The notes: generated from the letters alone by a model not told the origin. A stretch of 64,000 nucleotides of DNA from Vombatus ursinus (GCF_900497805.2 NW_020954556.1:60117375-60181374); one strand, 5' to 3'; positions 1-10,235 are shown, counted from the first letter of the stretch. A program made the numbers and translations.

Positions 1-165
1 TGCAACATACATGCATGTGCATATACAGTGTTAGATATTGTCAAATATTATTGTTGGAAATTCCAAAAATTATTTCTTGAAGAGTGATATGAGAAGTCAT
101 TTTGATCCTCCAAACATGACTGATAAGAATGAGATTCAAACAAACCATAGCACTACTAGTTAGAT

Positions 166-404
166 GGGCAGCTAGGTGGTTCCATAGTGCATAGAGTACT
201 GTGCCTGGACTCAGAAAGATTCATCTTCCTGAGTTCAAATCTGTCCTCAGACACTTATTAGCTGAGCAAGTCACTTGCCTCAGTTTCCTCATCTGTAAAA
301 TGAGCTGGAGAAGGAAATAGCAAACCACTCCAATATCTCCCCCAAGAAAATCCCAAATGGGGTCATGAAAGGTCAGGCACAACTGAAATGACTGAACAAC
401 AACA
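166..404 (+). mobile_element. Mar1-type CORE-SINE, full length
   Basis: The copy opens with GGGCAGCTAGGTGG, carries the tRNA-like head and the CORE segment (TTTCCTCATCTGTAAAATGA) and ends in an AACAAC tail. The 11-bp word ACTAGTTAGAT stands immediately before it (155-165) and after it (405-415), a clean target-site duplication. It is non-coding and is expected to have been mobilised in trans by a LINE. Family name is from memory. Confidence 0.85.
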
Positions 405-539
405 ACTAGTTAGATAGATTGAGGGGGAAAAGCCACTATATAAAAGTAAGGATTTAGGTTAGTAAAATGTTCCATTACAAAGTCTAGATTTGATAGGAAG
501 ATGGGAAATGTCTTTAACACTTTTATGGACAGAACCTTA

Positions 540-715
540 GATTGGTGGTCAAGAGAAATGAGTTCCAGTCTCAGCTCAGATACTAGCTCTTCCTGAGACC
601 TTGGGCAGATTCCTTAATCTATTTGATCTCTAGCTTCCTTCATCTCCAAAACGTGGGGATTGAGGTAGGTGCCTGCTAAAGCCAACTTCCACTGATAATC
701 CTGTGATTGTAATGT
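540..715 (+). mobile_element. MIR SINE, diverged
   Basis: The order of MIR landmarks is kept: a degraded CAGCTCAGATACTAGCT box, an ACCTTGGGCAGATTCCTTAA box and a CTTCATCTCCAAAA core, followed by the GATAATCCTGTGATTG end. Divergence is high, so the copy is old. Confidence 0.6.
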
Positions 716-1119
716 ACCAAACTGGTCCCATGCTAATCTTGGAGAAATGGCCTAAAGTTAAGCAGGCCCAATCTAGGAGTTTCTTAGATGCTGTTAGGTC
801 ATGGTTGTGGTCAAGCCAAAGTATAGGACAGCCTTCCTTGCAGCCACTCTAAATACTACACTAATATTACTACTTCAAAAAGTCAAGGCAGATATTATCT
901 CTGATACAAACTGACACTGTAGGAACTACTTTTGAGATATATAAAGGTTCACTCTACTGAGTTCTCTTCCCTTTTTCTCTGCACCTTCCCTCCCTTTTCC
1001 TCTCTTCTCTTCTTTTCTCCTCTCCTCTCCCACCTCCTCTTTCTTTTCGCTTTGAGAAATTGGATTATGTATTTAATGTAATTGAGAACTAGTCTTAAGT
1101 ACTCAAATACTCAAAGGGA
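716..1119. other. No gene seen; pyrimidine-rich patch
   Basis: No coding frame or recognisable repeat. Positions about 958-1050 are a strongly C/T-rich stretch (TTCC and CTCC words), otherwise unique-looking sequence. Confidence 0.5.
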
Positions 1120-1690
1120 TCTGTGGGTAGTCTCTTCAGTGATATAGACCTTCATACTTCTATGCGTATTCAACCAACATTTTCTTATATATGATCTCCC
1201 CAAAGTGCACCACTGGGGGTCTGACCATTTTTCTAAGAGTCTTCTTCAAGTTCTATTAACATCCTGAGGATTCCAGTGGATCATGAAAGCTGTCCATTGG
1301 ATACACCTTGTTCTTGACATGGCAGTAGACCATTTTCTTTTTTGATTATACCTTTCTTCAGTGACATATATTACACCGCTTCTCCATCACAATTCCCATT
1401 TGGTAATGTGTTGCAGTATGCTCATATCAACCATTTACCTCTGTTTCCCCCTGATTTACAGTCACTTTCTTTTTCTTTTCTGAGTGCTTAGTGGCATATA
1501 TCTTGCAGCCATACATCACCATCAGAAGAATATTGGTAGTAATGAGATTGGCTTTTATTTCAGGGAGAAGTTTAGGGTCATGAAAATAACTTTGGTATTT
1601 CCCAAAAGCCAAAGCTCTTCTCTTCCAGTTCATTTTTGGGTCCCACTCATTGTCCATTTTCACAGTTCTGCTAATGAACGTTTAGAGCAA
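1120..1690 (-). mobile_element. RTE-type LINE, 3' part of the reverse-transcriptase ORF
   Basis: On the minus strand a frame from about 1663 to 1427 contains WKRRALAFGKYQSYF and MVMYGCKIYATKHSEKK. These match the end of RTE-clade polyproteins, where (R)xxWAAFGK..., then VLPVMTYGxETW..T are conserved. Further downstream, in broken frames, come words like the RTE C-terminus (WTAFMIHWNPQDVNRT). No complete ORF survives. Three related 3' ends lie at 3.1, 29.6 and 33.0 kb. Confidence 0.7.
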
Positions 1691-1860
1691 TCTGGGATAG
1701 TGGTTATAGGGCTAGAGATTGAGTAGAGAAGGCTTGGTTTCCAATCCCACCTCTGCCACTCAGCAGCAGTGTGACTTTATTTCTCTGAGTCTGTCTTCTT
1801 CTGTGTAAACGGAGATATCATACCTGCAGGACTCACCTCACAGTGTTTCTGGGAAGATCA
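1690..1860 (+). mobile_element. MIR SINE
   Basis: The copy has the MIR order: GGATAGTGGTTATAGGGCT head, CCCACCTCTGCCACTCAGCA box, GTGACTTTATTTCTCTGAGT and the ACGGAGATATCATACCTGCA distal part. Confidence 0.65.
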
Positions 1861-2074
1861 TTCCTTTCCACACAGCATTCCTGACTTCCTCTATCAGATA
1901 TGTCAGCTTTTCATTCTAAAGCCTCCCTCCAGCCCTGGAATCACTCACAGGAAGTAATTCCATCTCCTGTGGCCTCTCTTTCTGAGGGGATGTCTACAGT
2001 GGATTGCTCTTAAGGCAAGCACCCAGGCCAACCACGGCTTAATTCCTTTGTACTCCTTCAATCAGCCCCCTGCT
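1861..2074. other. No feature recognised
   Basis: Mixed-composition sequence between MIR and L2; no frame, repeat or RNA-like structure that I can support. Confidence 0.4.
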
Positions 2075-2258
2075 TGAGTACCTTCATCTACAACTTCAAC
2101 TCTCTCCCCAGAAATGGTTAGTTTCCTTTTACAAGTTGTCTTTCTCCATTAGAATATGAGATGGGGGTGAGGGGTGGAGACTTTGTTTCTACTTGTATTT
2201 GTTTTCTTAGTGCTTAGCATAATGCCTAGCACATAATAAGGCTTAATGAATTATTATT
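2075..2258 (+). mobile_element. L2 LINE 3' end
   Basis: Ends with CTTAGCATAATGCCTAGCAC and ATAATAAGGCTTAATGAATT, the standard L2 3' terminus (…GCCTGGCACATAGTAGGCGCTTAATAAAT). The preceding TTAGAATATGAGATG phrase also fits the L2 3' UTR. Short, old, 5'-truncated. Confidence 0.65.
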
Positions 2259-2261
2259 TTA

Positions 2262-2585
2262 ACATGAGATCATATATGTAAAGTTAAATATACATGTAAA
2301 TGTTAAATGACTAAACAGCGTATATACAATACACACACATACATATATGTATGAAAGCAGCATATATGTACATTCAAAAACATGTGGCTATATACAGACA
2401 TACGTGCACATGTAAGGTATATACATACATGATACACAATGTGTATATGCATATACATGAAAATTCATACATGTAGGTATGCATGTATACATACATATAT
2501 GCCTACACACATGCAATGCATATACACATATACTTATATATGTGTGTATGTATATGTGTGTAAGACAGATAGACAGATGATAGGT

Positions 2586-2634
<49 letters not shown>

Positions 2635-2640
2635 ACACAC
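2262..2640. repeat. Cryptic AT/CA-rich simple sequence ending in (GATA)n
   Basis: Interleaved ATAC, ACAT and TATG words from 2262, then a cleaner GATA tract at about 2587-2632. The minus-strand frame through it (YLSIYLSIYLS...) is a translation of the repeat, not a gene. Confidence 0.85.
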
Positions 2641-2654
2641 ATACCTAATCAAAG

Positions 2655-2790
2655 AGTGGTGAAGAGAATAGAAAACAGGGCTTCAGGGCCAAAAAGTTCC
2701 AGACCTGCCTTTGAAACACCCTGGCTGTGTGACCCCGTAACTTTACTTTTCAGTATTCTAGGCAATTTTAAGACACTAGTTGTGGAGAAG
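2655..2790 (+). mobile_element. MIR SINE fragment
   Basis: Contains CAGACCTGCCTTTGAAACAC followed by CTGGCTGTGTGACCCCGTAA, the MIR box region. Lacks a clear CORE. Confidence 0.5.
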
Positions 2791-2879
2791 GTGACAACCT
2801 GCATCGATAACTTTCTATATCTATGAGTTTACTATACCAATGAAATCACAGGTCCAGGACTTAACCCTATCTAGCCTTT

Positions 2880-3058
2880 ATCTGTCTAACTATTTCTCTC
2901 TGTCTGTGTTTTGCTCTCTCCATCCGTCTATCTCTCTATCCATTTATATGTCTATCTCTATATCTACCTAGCAATATTTCTGTCTATATGTACACACATA
3001 CACGCACACACACACACACGCACACACACACATGCACACATACACACACATATATCCA
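2880..3058. repeat. TCTA/TCTG-rich tract followed by (CA)n
   Basis: TCTATC and TCTGTC words (2885-2985) grade into a CA tract with CG and TG interruptions (2999-3055). Confidence 0.8.
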
Positions 3059-3061
3059 ATG

Positions 3062-3400
3062 AGGAACTTTGAATGGCAAGAGAAAAATGTCACCAAGTAA
3101 TTATATGAGAGGAAGACAAGACAGACAGATCATGTGGCAAAGATAAAATTTAATAGGTGGACAGATAGAATGCTTCCCTGGTGCTCACGCAATGTCAGCC
3201 AGGAAATCGTAAATACTGTATTAGGTGGACTCCCTCTGTCATCTTTATGGGAGGACATGGGCGAGGGTCACCCCGGGAGAGCAAGACCGGATGACTTCCC
3301 CTCTGTGTTGTTGGAGGACCCTTCCAAATCAATGAGATCAGAAATCCCTTTTGAACATGTGTAACTAGCCTGGGCAAGAGGCAGAGACAGAAGCGAAAAC
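3062..3400 (+). mobile_element. RTE-type LINE, 3' end of ORF
   Basis: A frame at 3134-3364 reads AKIKFNRWTDRMLPWCSRNV, which matches the RTE C-terminal pattern (HVARIKDNRWT..VLHWxPRNVKR). A neighbouring frame supplies YGRTWARVT, which follows in the family. The copy is therefore frameshifted and non-functional. It sits next to a CA microsatellite. The same protein end is recognisable at 33.0 kb (plus) and 1.1-1.7 kb (minus). Confidence 0.65.
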
Positions 3401-4330
3401 TCTGGCCCTGGCTTTTAATTTTAAAACTCTTCCTTAATCCTTAAAACCTTTCACTGTTTTCAGTTCCCCTTAATCACTGTTCCTTCCCACGACACCCATC
3501 CCCATTTTGAGCAGAAAACGAGCAAGACCCTGCCTGGCAGGAGAGTGCCAGTCATGCGAGCCGATGAGGACGTGTTAGTCCACAGCTCCTGGCCTGTGGC
3601 AGCTGACATCTTTGTCCTCCTGGAAAACACTAGGGTTTGTGATCTACCTGTTTGCCTTTCTGACTTTTCCTCTTAAGATTCTCAGGCTTATCAGACTTGA
3701 CAGAGAGAGCAGCCCTCCGCTGGCTTTGCAATTCACACCAGCATTGAAAGTGACTGCCCAGATAACATAGGTAATCATAGAGCACCCTGGGGGACCTCTC
3801 TGATGACTGGGTAATTGATGGCCCTGTGTTTCTCTAATAAATTTGTTTCTTCATTAAATCCGGCACATCATACATGGTAGGGAGTGATGATCCCTCAACT
3901 CCTTGGTGGGCTTCTAGAACAGGAAACCTAATAAGTATTCGAATCCAAGGGTCTTTTCCCTTTTAAAGGTGCAATTTTTTTCTTTTCTTTTTCCTGGGTA
4001 GAAACAACCATACTCTTAAAAAAATTAATAAATGCATATAGGACATTCACTCCTCACCAAATAAAACATAAAAGCCCGATTTCATTAAGTTACGCTATTA
4101 AATTAAGAAAGTGTTTTTAATTATCTGAACATTTCAGTGAGCTCATAAAACATTTAAGTAACTCTGAAGGAGTCTGAGTTTAAGCACTTTCATTGTGAGT
4201 TAGGGCCTCCTGTCCATGGTAAACCCTGAGCTGCAGATATTGAGAACCACAGGGGAAGAGCTGGAGGGGTTAAGGTCACTGGGGCTAATTTCACTCTGAA
4301 GTCCAGTGGGTGTTTCTTTAAATCCTGGGG
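3401..4330. other. Repeat-free island, candidate conserved non-coding element
   Basis: Almost a kilobase of mixed composition without a recognisable SINE, LINE or simple repeat, which is unusual in this window. Contains homeodomain-like words (GGTAATCATAG, GGGTAATTGATGG, TCATTAAATCC). No ORF of interest. Regulatory role is inference only. Confidence 0.35.
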
Positions 4331-4337
4331 CTCTTGT

Positions 4338-4338
<1 letters not shown>

Positions 4339-4389
<51 letters not shown>
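4339..4389. repeat. (GT)n microsatellite
   Basis: About 25 uninterrupted GT units. Minus-strand HTHTHT frames here are spurious. Confidence 0.97.
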
Positions 4390-4391
<2 letters not shown>

Positions 4392-4602
4392 GTAGATTCC
4401 CCCTGGCACATACTAGATATTAAGTAAATGACAGTTATTATTGTTGTTGTTTGTTTCTGTTATCCATGCTAGCTTCAGGACACCTCTGATTACAGGCATG
4501 ATCTGAACCCAGGGTATCTAATTCCAGAGTCAGCGCCCTTTCCAAAGCTCCTTATTCCCTCATCCTCAATCTCGTTGATTTTTTTTTTCCTTTAATGCCC
4601 TG

Positions 4603-4740
4603 TTGAAAGCTAATGAAGCATCATGAATAGAGAGTTGTTCCTGGAGTCAGGAAGCTCTGGGTTCAAGTCAGGCCTCTGATATATGCTGACTATGTGGCCC
4701 TGGGAAAAAGAATTAACCTCTTAGTACCTCCGGCCCACTC
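4603..4740 (+). mobile_element. MIR/Mar1-group SINE fragment
   Basis: Contains TCCTGGAGTCAGGAAGCTCT and GGGTTCAAGTCAGGCCTCTG, then TGACTATGTGGCCCTGGG. The CORE is lost or very diverged. Confidence 0.6.
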
Positions 4741-4854
4741 CAGGACTGAATTGCTGAACGCTCGCCCGTCTGTGTTGGTAATGACAGTTTTGTCCCATAG
4801 ATGTCCTTACAATAATGAAACCACTCAGTCCGCCAGTACATCTATTAAGCATTT

Positions 4855-5104
4855 GTTTTTACTGCTGTTGATCAGTTGTTTCAGTCACGTCTGACTCCTC
4901 GTGACCACGTTTGGGGTTTTCGTGGCAAAGATACTAGAACAGTTTGCCATTTCCTTCTCCGGCTCATTTTACAGATGAGGAAACTGAGGCAAACAGGGTT
5001 AAGTGACTTGCCCAGGGTCACACAACTAATAAGCGTCTGAAGCCGGATTTGAACTCTGGAAAATGAGCCTTCTTGACTCCAGGCCTAGCACTCTATCCAC
5101 TACC
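4855..5104 (-). mobile_element. Mar1-type CORE-SINE, reverse orientation
   Basis: Reads as the reverse complement of Mar1: CGTCTGACTCCTCGTGACC tail side, TTTGCCATTTCCTTCTCC, CAGATGAGGAAACTGAGGC core, GACTTGCCCAGGGTCACACA and the CACTCTATCCACTACCTAG head. Near full length. Confidence 0.85.
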
Positions 5105-5105
5105 T

Positions 5106-5260
5106 AGAACAGGTTTATTAAACACTTACTATGTGCCAAACACTCTATTAAGTGGTAATGATACAAGAAAAAGATAAAATTGCGGTCCCTGCTCTCAAAA
5201 ACTCACATTCTAATGGAGGTGACAACATGCAAAGAGCCATGCACATATAAGACACATACA
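5106..5260 (+). mobile_element. Interspersed repeat of the TTATTAAGC/GTGCCAGGCACTG family
   Basis: Begins TTTATTAAACACTTACTATG, then GTGCCAAACACTCTATTAAG and GCGGTCCCTGCTCTCAAAAA. The same order of words recurs at many sites here. I do not assign a library name. Only the first about 150 bp of the family are present. Confidence 0.6.
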
Positions 5261-5336
5261 GTACAAATGGCAGTTCTGCTCAAAGGCAAGAGTAGTCTGT
5301 CTATACCAAGTATGAACAAACTCACCTGGGTTTGTG

Positions 5337-5490
5337 AACTTGTTTGTTTTTACTTTATTTTGATAACTTTTAACATCATCCATCTCTTTTGTAATCTATG
5401 TATTTTGTTATACGCATCTAAAAACATCATATTGAGAAAAGGTTCATAGGCTTCAACAGACTGTCAAGAGGTCCATGGCACACAAAGATC
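5337..5490. mobile_element. Old non-autonomous element, copy 1 of 2
   Basis: Shares the order CATCTAAAAACATCATATTG, TCATAGGCTTCAACAGACTG, TCAAGAGGTCCATGGCAC with the copy at 10.99-11.15 kb. The ending resembles old mammalian hAT-type MITEs that finish '…GGTCCATGGCACAAAAAAGGTTAAGAACCCCTG', but the terminal bases are not preserved, so class is tentative. Confidence 0.4.
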
Positions 5491-6380
5491 TCCTACTTTA
5501 AAAGATAGGTAGAAATTTAGCAATTGGAAGGAGTACAATCTAGGCATAGGGAACCTTCCGAGTAAAGACAGAGAGGTGGGAAATCCTCCAGGGCTTAGTC
5601 TATAGAGGTTCAGGTTAGAAAGAGAAGATTAGACCTGGCATGGCAGCACATTCCAGCAATCTCTGTTGCCAGGGAGAATGCAGCTGGTAGATCTTTTAAG
5701 CTTGGGAGTTGTGAGTTACAGGGGGCTAAATTCTTCAGGTGTCCACCCAAATTTCAGCATTAATGTGGTGAACCATTGGGATGGGAGCAGGGTAGGGAAC
5801 TACCAGGTTGCCTAAGGAGGCTCAAAACAGTCCCAGGTTGTTGGAAATAGAGCAAGTCAAAGTTCCCATGCCAATCAGAGTGGGACCAGGCTTCTGTGAG
5901 TAGCACCCCCCCCCCAACTTCCAGTGTGGGTCAGAGAGGGAGACCTAGTATTTTAATAATAAGAATAAAAACTGAAATAATAAAAATACATTCTAAAAGA
6001 AGACATTAACAGAGGTTAATATTTCAGTATCTGAAAAAGCACAATAAAAACAAAGGTAAGAGAGAAATTAGAATAATTTTACTGCCCAAATGTCAACAAA
6101 TAGGTCTACATGGGAGCATTTCAGGAAAGAAAATCTTCTCCTTGCTGGAACTTTCATATGAAATGGGCATTTTCCTTTTTTCCCCCGTCTTCTCAATATG
6201 ACCATTTTCTAGCCCCCAACAATTAGCTGCCTGGGACAGATGCTATTCAGATCAGTCAGCCTTGACTTCAACAAAATCTCAGATGTGCCATGTACAGATT
6301 TGATAGCCTTTCCTCTCAGCCTACAGCCTGATATGTTTGATATAGGTTGAGGGAGGAATTGCTAATATTGAGAGATCCCA
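5491..6380. other. No gene or clear repeat recognised
   Basis: About 900 bp of mixed sequence, A/T-rich at 5950-6080, with a short C run at 5907. No frame above background. Confidence 0.4.
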
Positions 6381-6396
6381 GGGAATAGAATAATAT

Positions 6397-6448
6397 ATGT
6401 ATATGTATATATATATATATATTATATAATACATACACACATATGTAT

Positions 6449-6493
<45 letters not shown>
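6397..6493. repeat. (TA)n(CA)n(TA)n microsatellite, probable SINE tail
   Basis: Alternating TA and CA blocks directly abutting the poly-T head of the reversed SINE and enclosed by its target duplication. Confidence 0.85.
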
Positions 6494-6502
<9 letters not shown>

Positions 6503-6579
6503 TTGGCTTTGCAATGGGGTTAAGTGACTTGCCTAGGGTCACATAGCTAGTAAGTGTTACATGTCTGAGGCCAGATTTG

Positions 6580-6749
6580 TTTGTTTGTTGTTTTTTTTTT
6601 TTTTTTGCTTTTTGGTGAGGCAATTGGGGTTAAGTGACTTGCCCATGGTCACACAGCTAGTAAGTGTTAAGTGTCTGAGGCTGGATTTGAACTCGGGTCT
6701 TCCTGGCTCCAAGGCCAGAGCTCTATTCACTGTGCCATCTAGCTGCCCC
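6580..6749 (-). mobile_element. WSINE1-type SINE nested in an older copy of the same family
   Basis: Poly-T run, then GCAATTGGGGTTAAGTGACT, GGTCACACAGCTAGTAAGTG, TTTGAACTCGGGTCTTCC and the GCCATCTAGCTGCCCC end. Target duplication is CTGAGGCCAGATTTG at 6565-6579 and CTGAGGCCGGATTTG at 6750-6764, one mismatch. It is younger than its host copy. Confidence 0.85.
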
Positions 6750-7194
6750 CTGAGGCCGGATTTGAACTCAGGTCCTTCCGAATCCAGGGCTGGTGCTCTA
6801 CCTACTATGCTACCTAGTGTCCCAGAACAGAATAATATTAAGAGATCTTAATTCTGAAAAGTAAGAGCTTAAGAAACTACCAAACCTAACAACGCCCCCC
6901 CCCAATCCCAGATGACTGGGACATTTCACCAAGTTAATTTGGGTTACCCAGAATTATTGGGTTTGGCCACCAGCCACCTTTTCCTCATTTCTTGAGTCAT
7001 GCTGTTAAGACAGGACCAGTCTGTTAGTGACACAGAGAAAGAAAAAAAGAGAGACTCCATACAATACAAAGAAAAGAATACCTGTTTTCAAAGTGTTCCT
7101 ACGTGTGTGTTTGTGTGTTTTTTGTTTATGTATTTATGAATGTTTATATGTTTCTTGTGGGGGGGTGTGGTGAGAAGGATGTGTACACAAACAA

Positions 7195-7540
7195 TTAAAT
7201 GAAATTCATTTGAAGGGAATCCCAAACAATATGGTAGAGGACTGGGGAGGGTTTGGCAACTGGCGTGATCTAAAGAGGTCTCCTAGAAGACCTGAACTGA
7301 ACTTTGAAGGAAGATAGGAATTCTAAGAAGAGGAAGAGAGGAAGACATGCATTCTAGGCATGGCAGACAGTCTTTGCAAAGGTACACAACATGGAGTTGA
7401 CATGCCCCGTAGCAAGGCAGCCAGTTTGACTAGAGCATTGAGCACATGAAGGAGAGTAATGTGCAACAAACTTGGAAAGGTGGACTGGAGACATGGAGAA
7501 TGGTTTTAAAACACATACACTCGAGGCCCTCTCAAATCTC
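7195..7540 (+). mobile_element. Internal part of the long TTATTAAGC-family repeat
   Basis: Words such as CTGAACTTTGAAGGAAGATA, GCATTCTAGGCATGGCAGAC, CCAGTTTGACTAGAGCATTG and CTTGGAAAGGTGGACTGGAG match in order the body of the long family seen at 23.4-24.2 and 34.4-35.6 kb. No coding potential. Confidence 0.5.
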
Positions 7541-7757
7541 AAAAAAAAAAAACCCCAAACTAAAATGTTTAAATATTAAGTACACTAGGTGAGGGCCTGG
7601 GGCAGGGGGAGGGATTCATCCCATGGAGCATATACCAGGATGTCCTGAAGATTCCTGGGGATATTTATGACTCATTGTTGAAAGGTGCTCTCAATTTGTG
7701 ATGATGAAGCCCTCGATGCTCATGTAGCATGAAGAGTTGATGACTCAGGGGCCTTTA

Positions 7758-7900
7758 CAGTAAGTATAACAAACGTTTATTAAACACCTACTCTGTGTCA
7801 GGTGCTGTCCTAAGCAATGGGAATACAAATAAGAAAAGGAAAGCCCTCAGGAGAGTTTACAATCTAATGGAGGAAGACAAGGCACAAGGGGAACAGAGAG
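7758..7900 (+). mobile_element. TTATTAAGC-family repeat, 5' part
   Basis: TTTATTAAACACCTACTCTG, GTCAGGTGCTGTCCTAAGC, then a degraded 'tccctgccctcaaggag' phrase and CAATCTAATGGAGGAAGACA. Confidence 0.6.
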
Positions 7901-7984
7901 GCCCAGCCCATTGGCATGATGGTGGTGGAGTCAAAATCAAGCATTGCACTGGTGGAAAATGAAGTTTTTAAAAAGGGAATGACT

Positions 7985-8315
7985 CTATTTTCTTTTATTT
8001 GAATGTATTTGTCTTTGTATTTGAAAGTCTGTTTTCCTGATGGCTTGCTGAACTTGTTTCTGTGTTGAATTACTACATTTAACTCTTATATATCTTGGAG
8101 TTTATAGCTTTAGGTTTTTTTCCTGGAGATGATCTGTGATGTCTTTCAATTGGAATTTCATTTTCTATGTTGAGAAGTTTTGGGCAGTTGTCTGCTACTT
8201 TTCCTTTATGTTTCTAAGTTGTTCTGTTCTGTTCTTTTGGTAGATTTAAGATTCTTAGGTTGTCTCTATGAATCCTGTCTTCAAGATTAGTATGTTAAAG
8301 AAAGAAAGAAGAAAG
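7985..8315 (-). mobile_element. LINE-1 ORF1 fragment
   Basis: Minus-strand translation gives RIHRDNLRIIGLPKE near 8270 and, after a frame change, ADNCPKLLNIENEIPIERHH then RSSPGKKPKAI. These are the start and middle of the L1 ORF1 RNA-recognition domain (RxNLRIIGxPE … NCP..L..E..I.IERAHR…). 5'-truncated against the adjoining purine tract and lacking the C-terminal domain. Confidence 0.7.
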
Positions 8316-8625
8316 GGTGGAAAAAAGGAAAGATGGGAGGGAAGGAGGGAGTAAGGAAGGAAAGATGGGAGGGAAGAAGAAGGAACAAAGGAAGAAAAGC
8401 TGAGAGGTAGGAAGGGATTAAAAGAAGAAGGAAGGGAAGATGGGAAAGAAGAACAGAAGATGGGAGAGAAGGAGAAAGGAAGAAAGGGAGAGAGTAAGAA
8501 AGGGGAAAGAAGGAAGGAAGGAAAGGAGGAAAAGTGGGAGAAAGGAAGAAAGGGAGAGAGGGAGGGGAGAAAAAAGAAGGAAAGAAGGAAGATAAGAAGA
8601 AAGGAAGGGAGGAAAGAAGGTCATA
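8293..8625. repeat. Polypurine tract (GGAA/GAAA)n
   Basis: About 330 bp almost free of pyrimidines on the plus strand, built from GGAA, GAAA and GGGA words. A mirror-symmetric purine run of this length could form triplex DNA (inference). Confidence 0.9.
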
Positions 8626-8639
8626 TATAATTAAACTGG

Positions 8640-9290
8640 GTATTTGTTAGTCATCTCAAAGTCCATGTATTCCAAATATATCCTTTTCTCACAACCCACA
8701 GACTTTCTAAACCTCCCTGCAACTGATGAGGTGCTATTATCCACTGAGGCTTGCAACCTAATGTAATCTTCAAATCTCCATTCATTCTCGTGATCAATCA
8801 GTTGCAAAACCACACCATTTCTACCACCACAACTTTTCCCATTTCCATTTCTTTTTTACTCACACATCTACCATTTTAGTTTAGACCTTCATCATCTCTC
8901 ACGCACCTCTTAATTGGTCTTTCTGTAACCAATCTCTACCCGACTCCAATCCATCTTCTGTAAACTGCCATACTGCTATTCCTAAGGCACGGATTGGAAT
9001 ATGCCATTCCCTTACCAAATAGGCTCCACTGACTCCTCTAAAACTAAATAGTCATTCAAGCTCTTCTTACCATTTGACCCTGTTCTACTTTTCCACCCTT
9101 ATTATACATTGCTCCTCTTTACATTCACATACACTATAGTCCAACCATGTGATCTTTTCCCCATTCTTCATACATGAGACTTCACCTATTTCCATGCCTT
9201 TGTAGTTAGTGGCTGTTCTCCATGGCTGGAAAACACTCATGATGCTTTAATCTCTAAGGGAGAGAAGAACTGTGCTCAAGCAATACCCTG
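8640..9290 (+). mobile_element. L2 LINE, 3' region
   Basis: Pyrimidine-rich L2 phrases in order: ACCTTCATCATCTCTCACGC, AATTGGTCTTTCTGTAACC, CCAATCCATCTTCTGTAAAC, ATATGCCATTCCCTTACC, TCTTCTTACCATTTGACCCT, TTTCCATGCCTTTGTAG. Corresponds to the last kilobase of L2; no intact frame. Confidence 0.65.
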
Positions 9291-9342
9291 TATATATTCT
9301 GATCTATCTTCTGTTGCCTTCATGAATAAAAGATCTTATATC

Positions 9343-9420
9343 TATTTTGTATGTATGTCTATCTATTGACATACATACATACATATGTACATATACACAT
9401 ATACATGCATATACACATAT
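9343..9420. repeat. (ATGT/ACAT)n microsatellite inside L2
   Basis: TATG and CATA words separate the two parts of the L2 copy, so the microsatellite grew or inserted after L2 landed. Confidence 0.75.
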
Positions 9421-9545
9421 TGCTGTCTCCCTCAGCCTGGTTGTAAACTCCTCAAGGACAATCACTATTTCATTTTTGTCTTTGAACCCCTGGCTCTAGT
9501 ACAGCACATAGCACATAGTAAGTACTTAGCAAATTTTTGTTGATG
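9421..9545 (+). mobile_element. L2 LINE 3' terminus, continuation
   Basis: CTGTCTCCCTCAGCCTGG, AAACTCCTCAAGGACAATCA, CAGCACATAGCACATAGTAA and GTACTTAGCAAATTTTTG give the classic L2 3' end. Confidence 0.7.
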
Positions 9546-9894
9546 TATTTATTGAGTGATTGATTAAAATGAGATAATTGTAAAGTGATTTACAAAACCT
9601 AATGTGCTACATAAATATTATTGTTGTTATCATTATCATTTTTTAAAATTGAAGTAAGGAATCTATTCTCTGAACCAGTGGTGACTGCCCTTTCAGGGAG
9701 AATCTTGAATCACCCATATACTGACCAAGGTGTTAATTTCACGGTAAAGAAACACCCTTTTCTAGGTTCCCCACATTGCTTCTCAAACAGGTTGTTTATT
9801 CTCTGGCTTATGCACTGATAGAATCTGATTTCATCTATTTTATTCCACATTCACCTCATTTAGGGGTTTGGAGAGGTCCCCGGTGCCTTTCACA

Positions 9895-10235
9895 GAATTA
9901 TAGAATTTTAGATTTGGAAAGGATCCCAGTAGCCAGTTAGCTAAAACTGAATTCCTTCTACAACATGTCAGGCAAATGTCCATCCATCTTTTGCCTGGAG
10001 GTCTCCAATGAAGGGAAAACTAATTATTTCCAGAGGCAGCTCATTCTAATTTTGGATAACTCTAATTGTTAGGATGTTTTTTCTTACATCAAGCCTCACT
10101 TTGCCTCTTTCTGACTTACACCCATTACTCCTAGTTCAGCCCTCTGGTTCCAAACAGAACAGGTCTGATCTTGCTCCCAGGTGATACTGCACATTTGTAA
10201 ATCTCTTAGAAAAACTCATCCTTACTACCATTTTC
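9895..10235 (-). mobile_element. CR1/L3-type LINE 3' region
   Basis: Reversed CR1/L3 landmarks: CATAGAATTTTAG-like start, GGAGGTCTCCAATGAAGGG, CAGAGGCAGCTCATTCTAAT, AACTCTAATTGTTAGGATG, CTCACTTTGCCTCTTTCTGA, ACCCATTACTCCTAGTTCAG, TCTGGTTCCAAACAGAACAG. The same phrases recur at 29.8, 44.8 and, in the other direction, 46.4 and 56.5 kb. Confidence 0.65.

Larger units (their letters stand above)
6384..6838 (-). mobile_element. WSINE1-type SINE with expanded tail, interrupted by a second SINE
   Basis: The reverse-oriented SINE body lies at about 6494-6579 and 6765-6823 (GGGGTTAAGTGACTTGCC … TTTGAACTCAGGTCCTTCC … TGCTACCTAGTGTCCC). Outer flanks are near-identical: AATAGAATAATAT at 6384-6396 and AACAGAATAATAT at 6826-6838, one mismatch. 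The TA/CA microsatellite at 6397-6493 lies inside this bracket, so it appears to be the expanded SINE tail. The body is split by an inner SINE. Confidence 0.75.

Noticed and set aside
6500-6830. tRNA-like A and B box sequences in SINEs
   Set aside because: The SINE heads are tRNA-derived but lack a foldable cloverleaf with an anticodon stem, so they are not tRNA genes.
8418-8624. Minus-strand Ser/Leu/Phe/Pro-rich 68-codon frame
   Set aside because: Direct translation of the polypurine tract.
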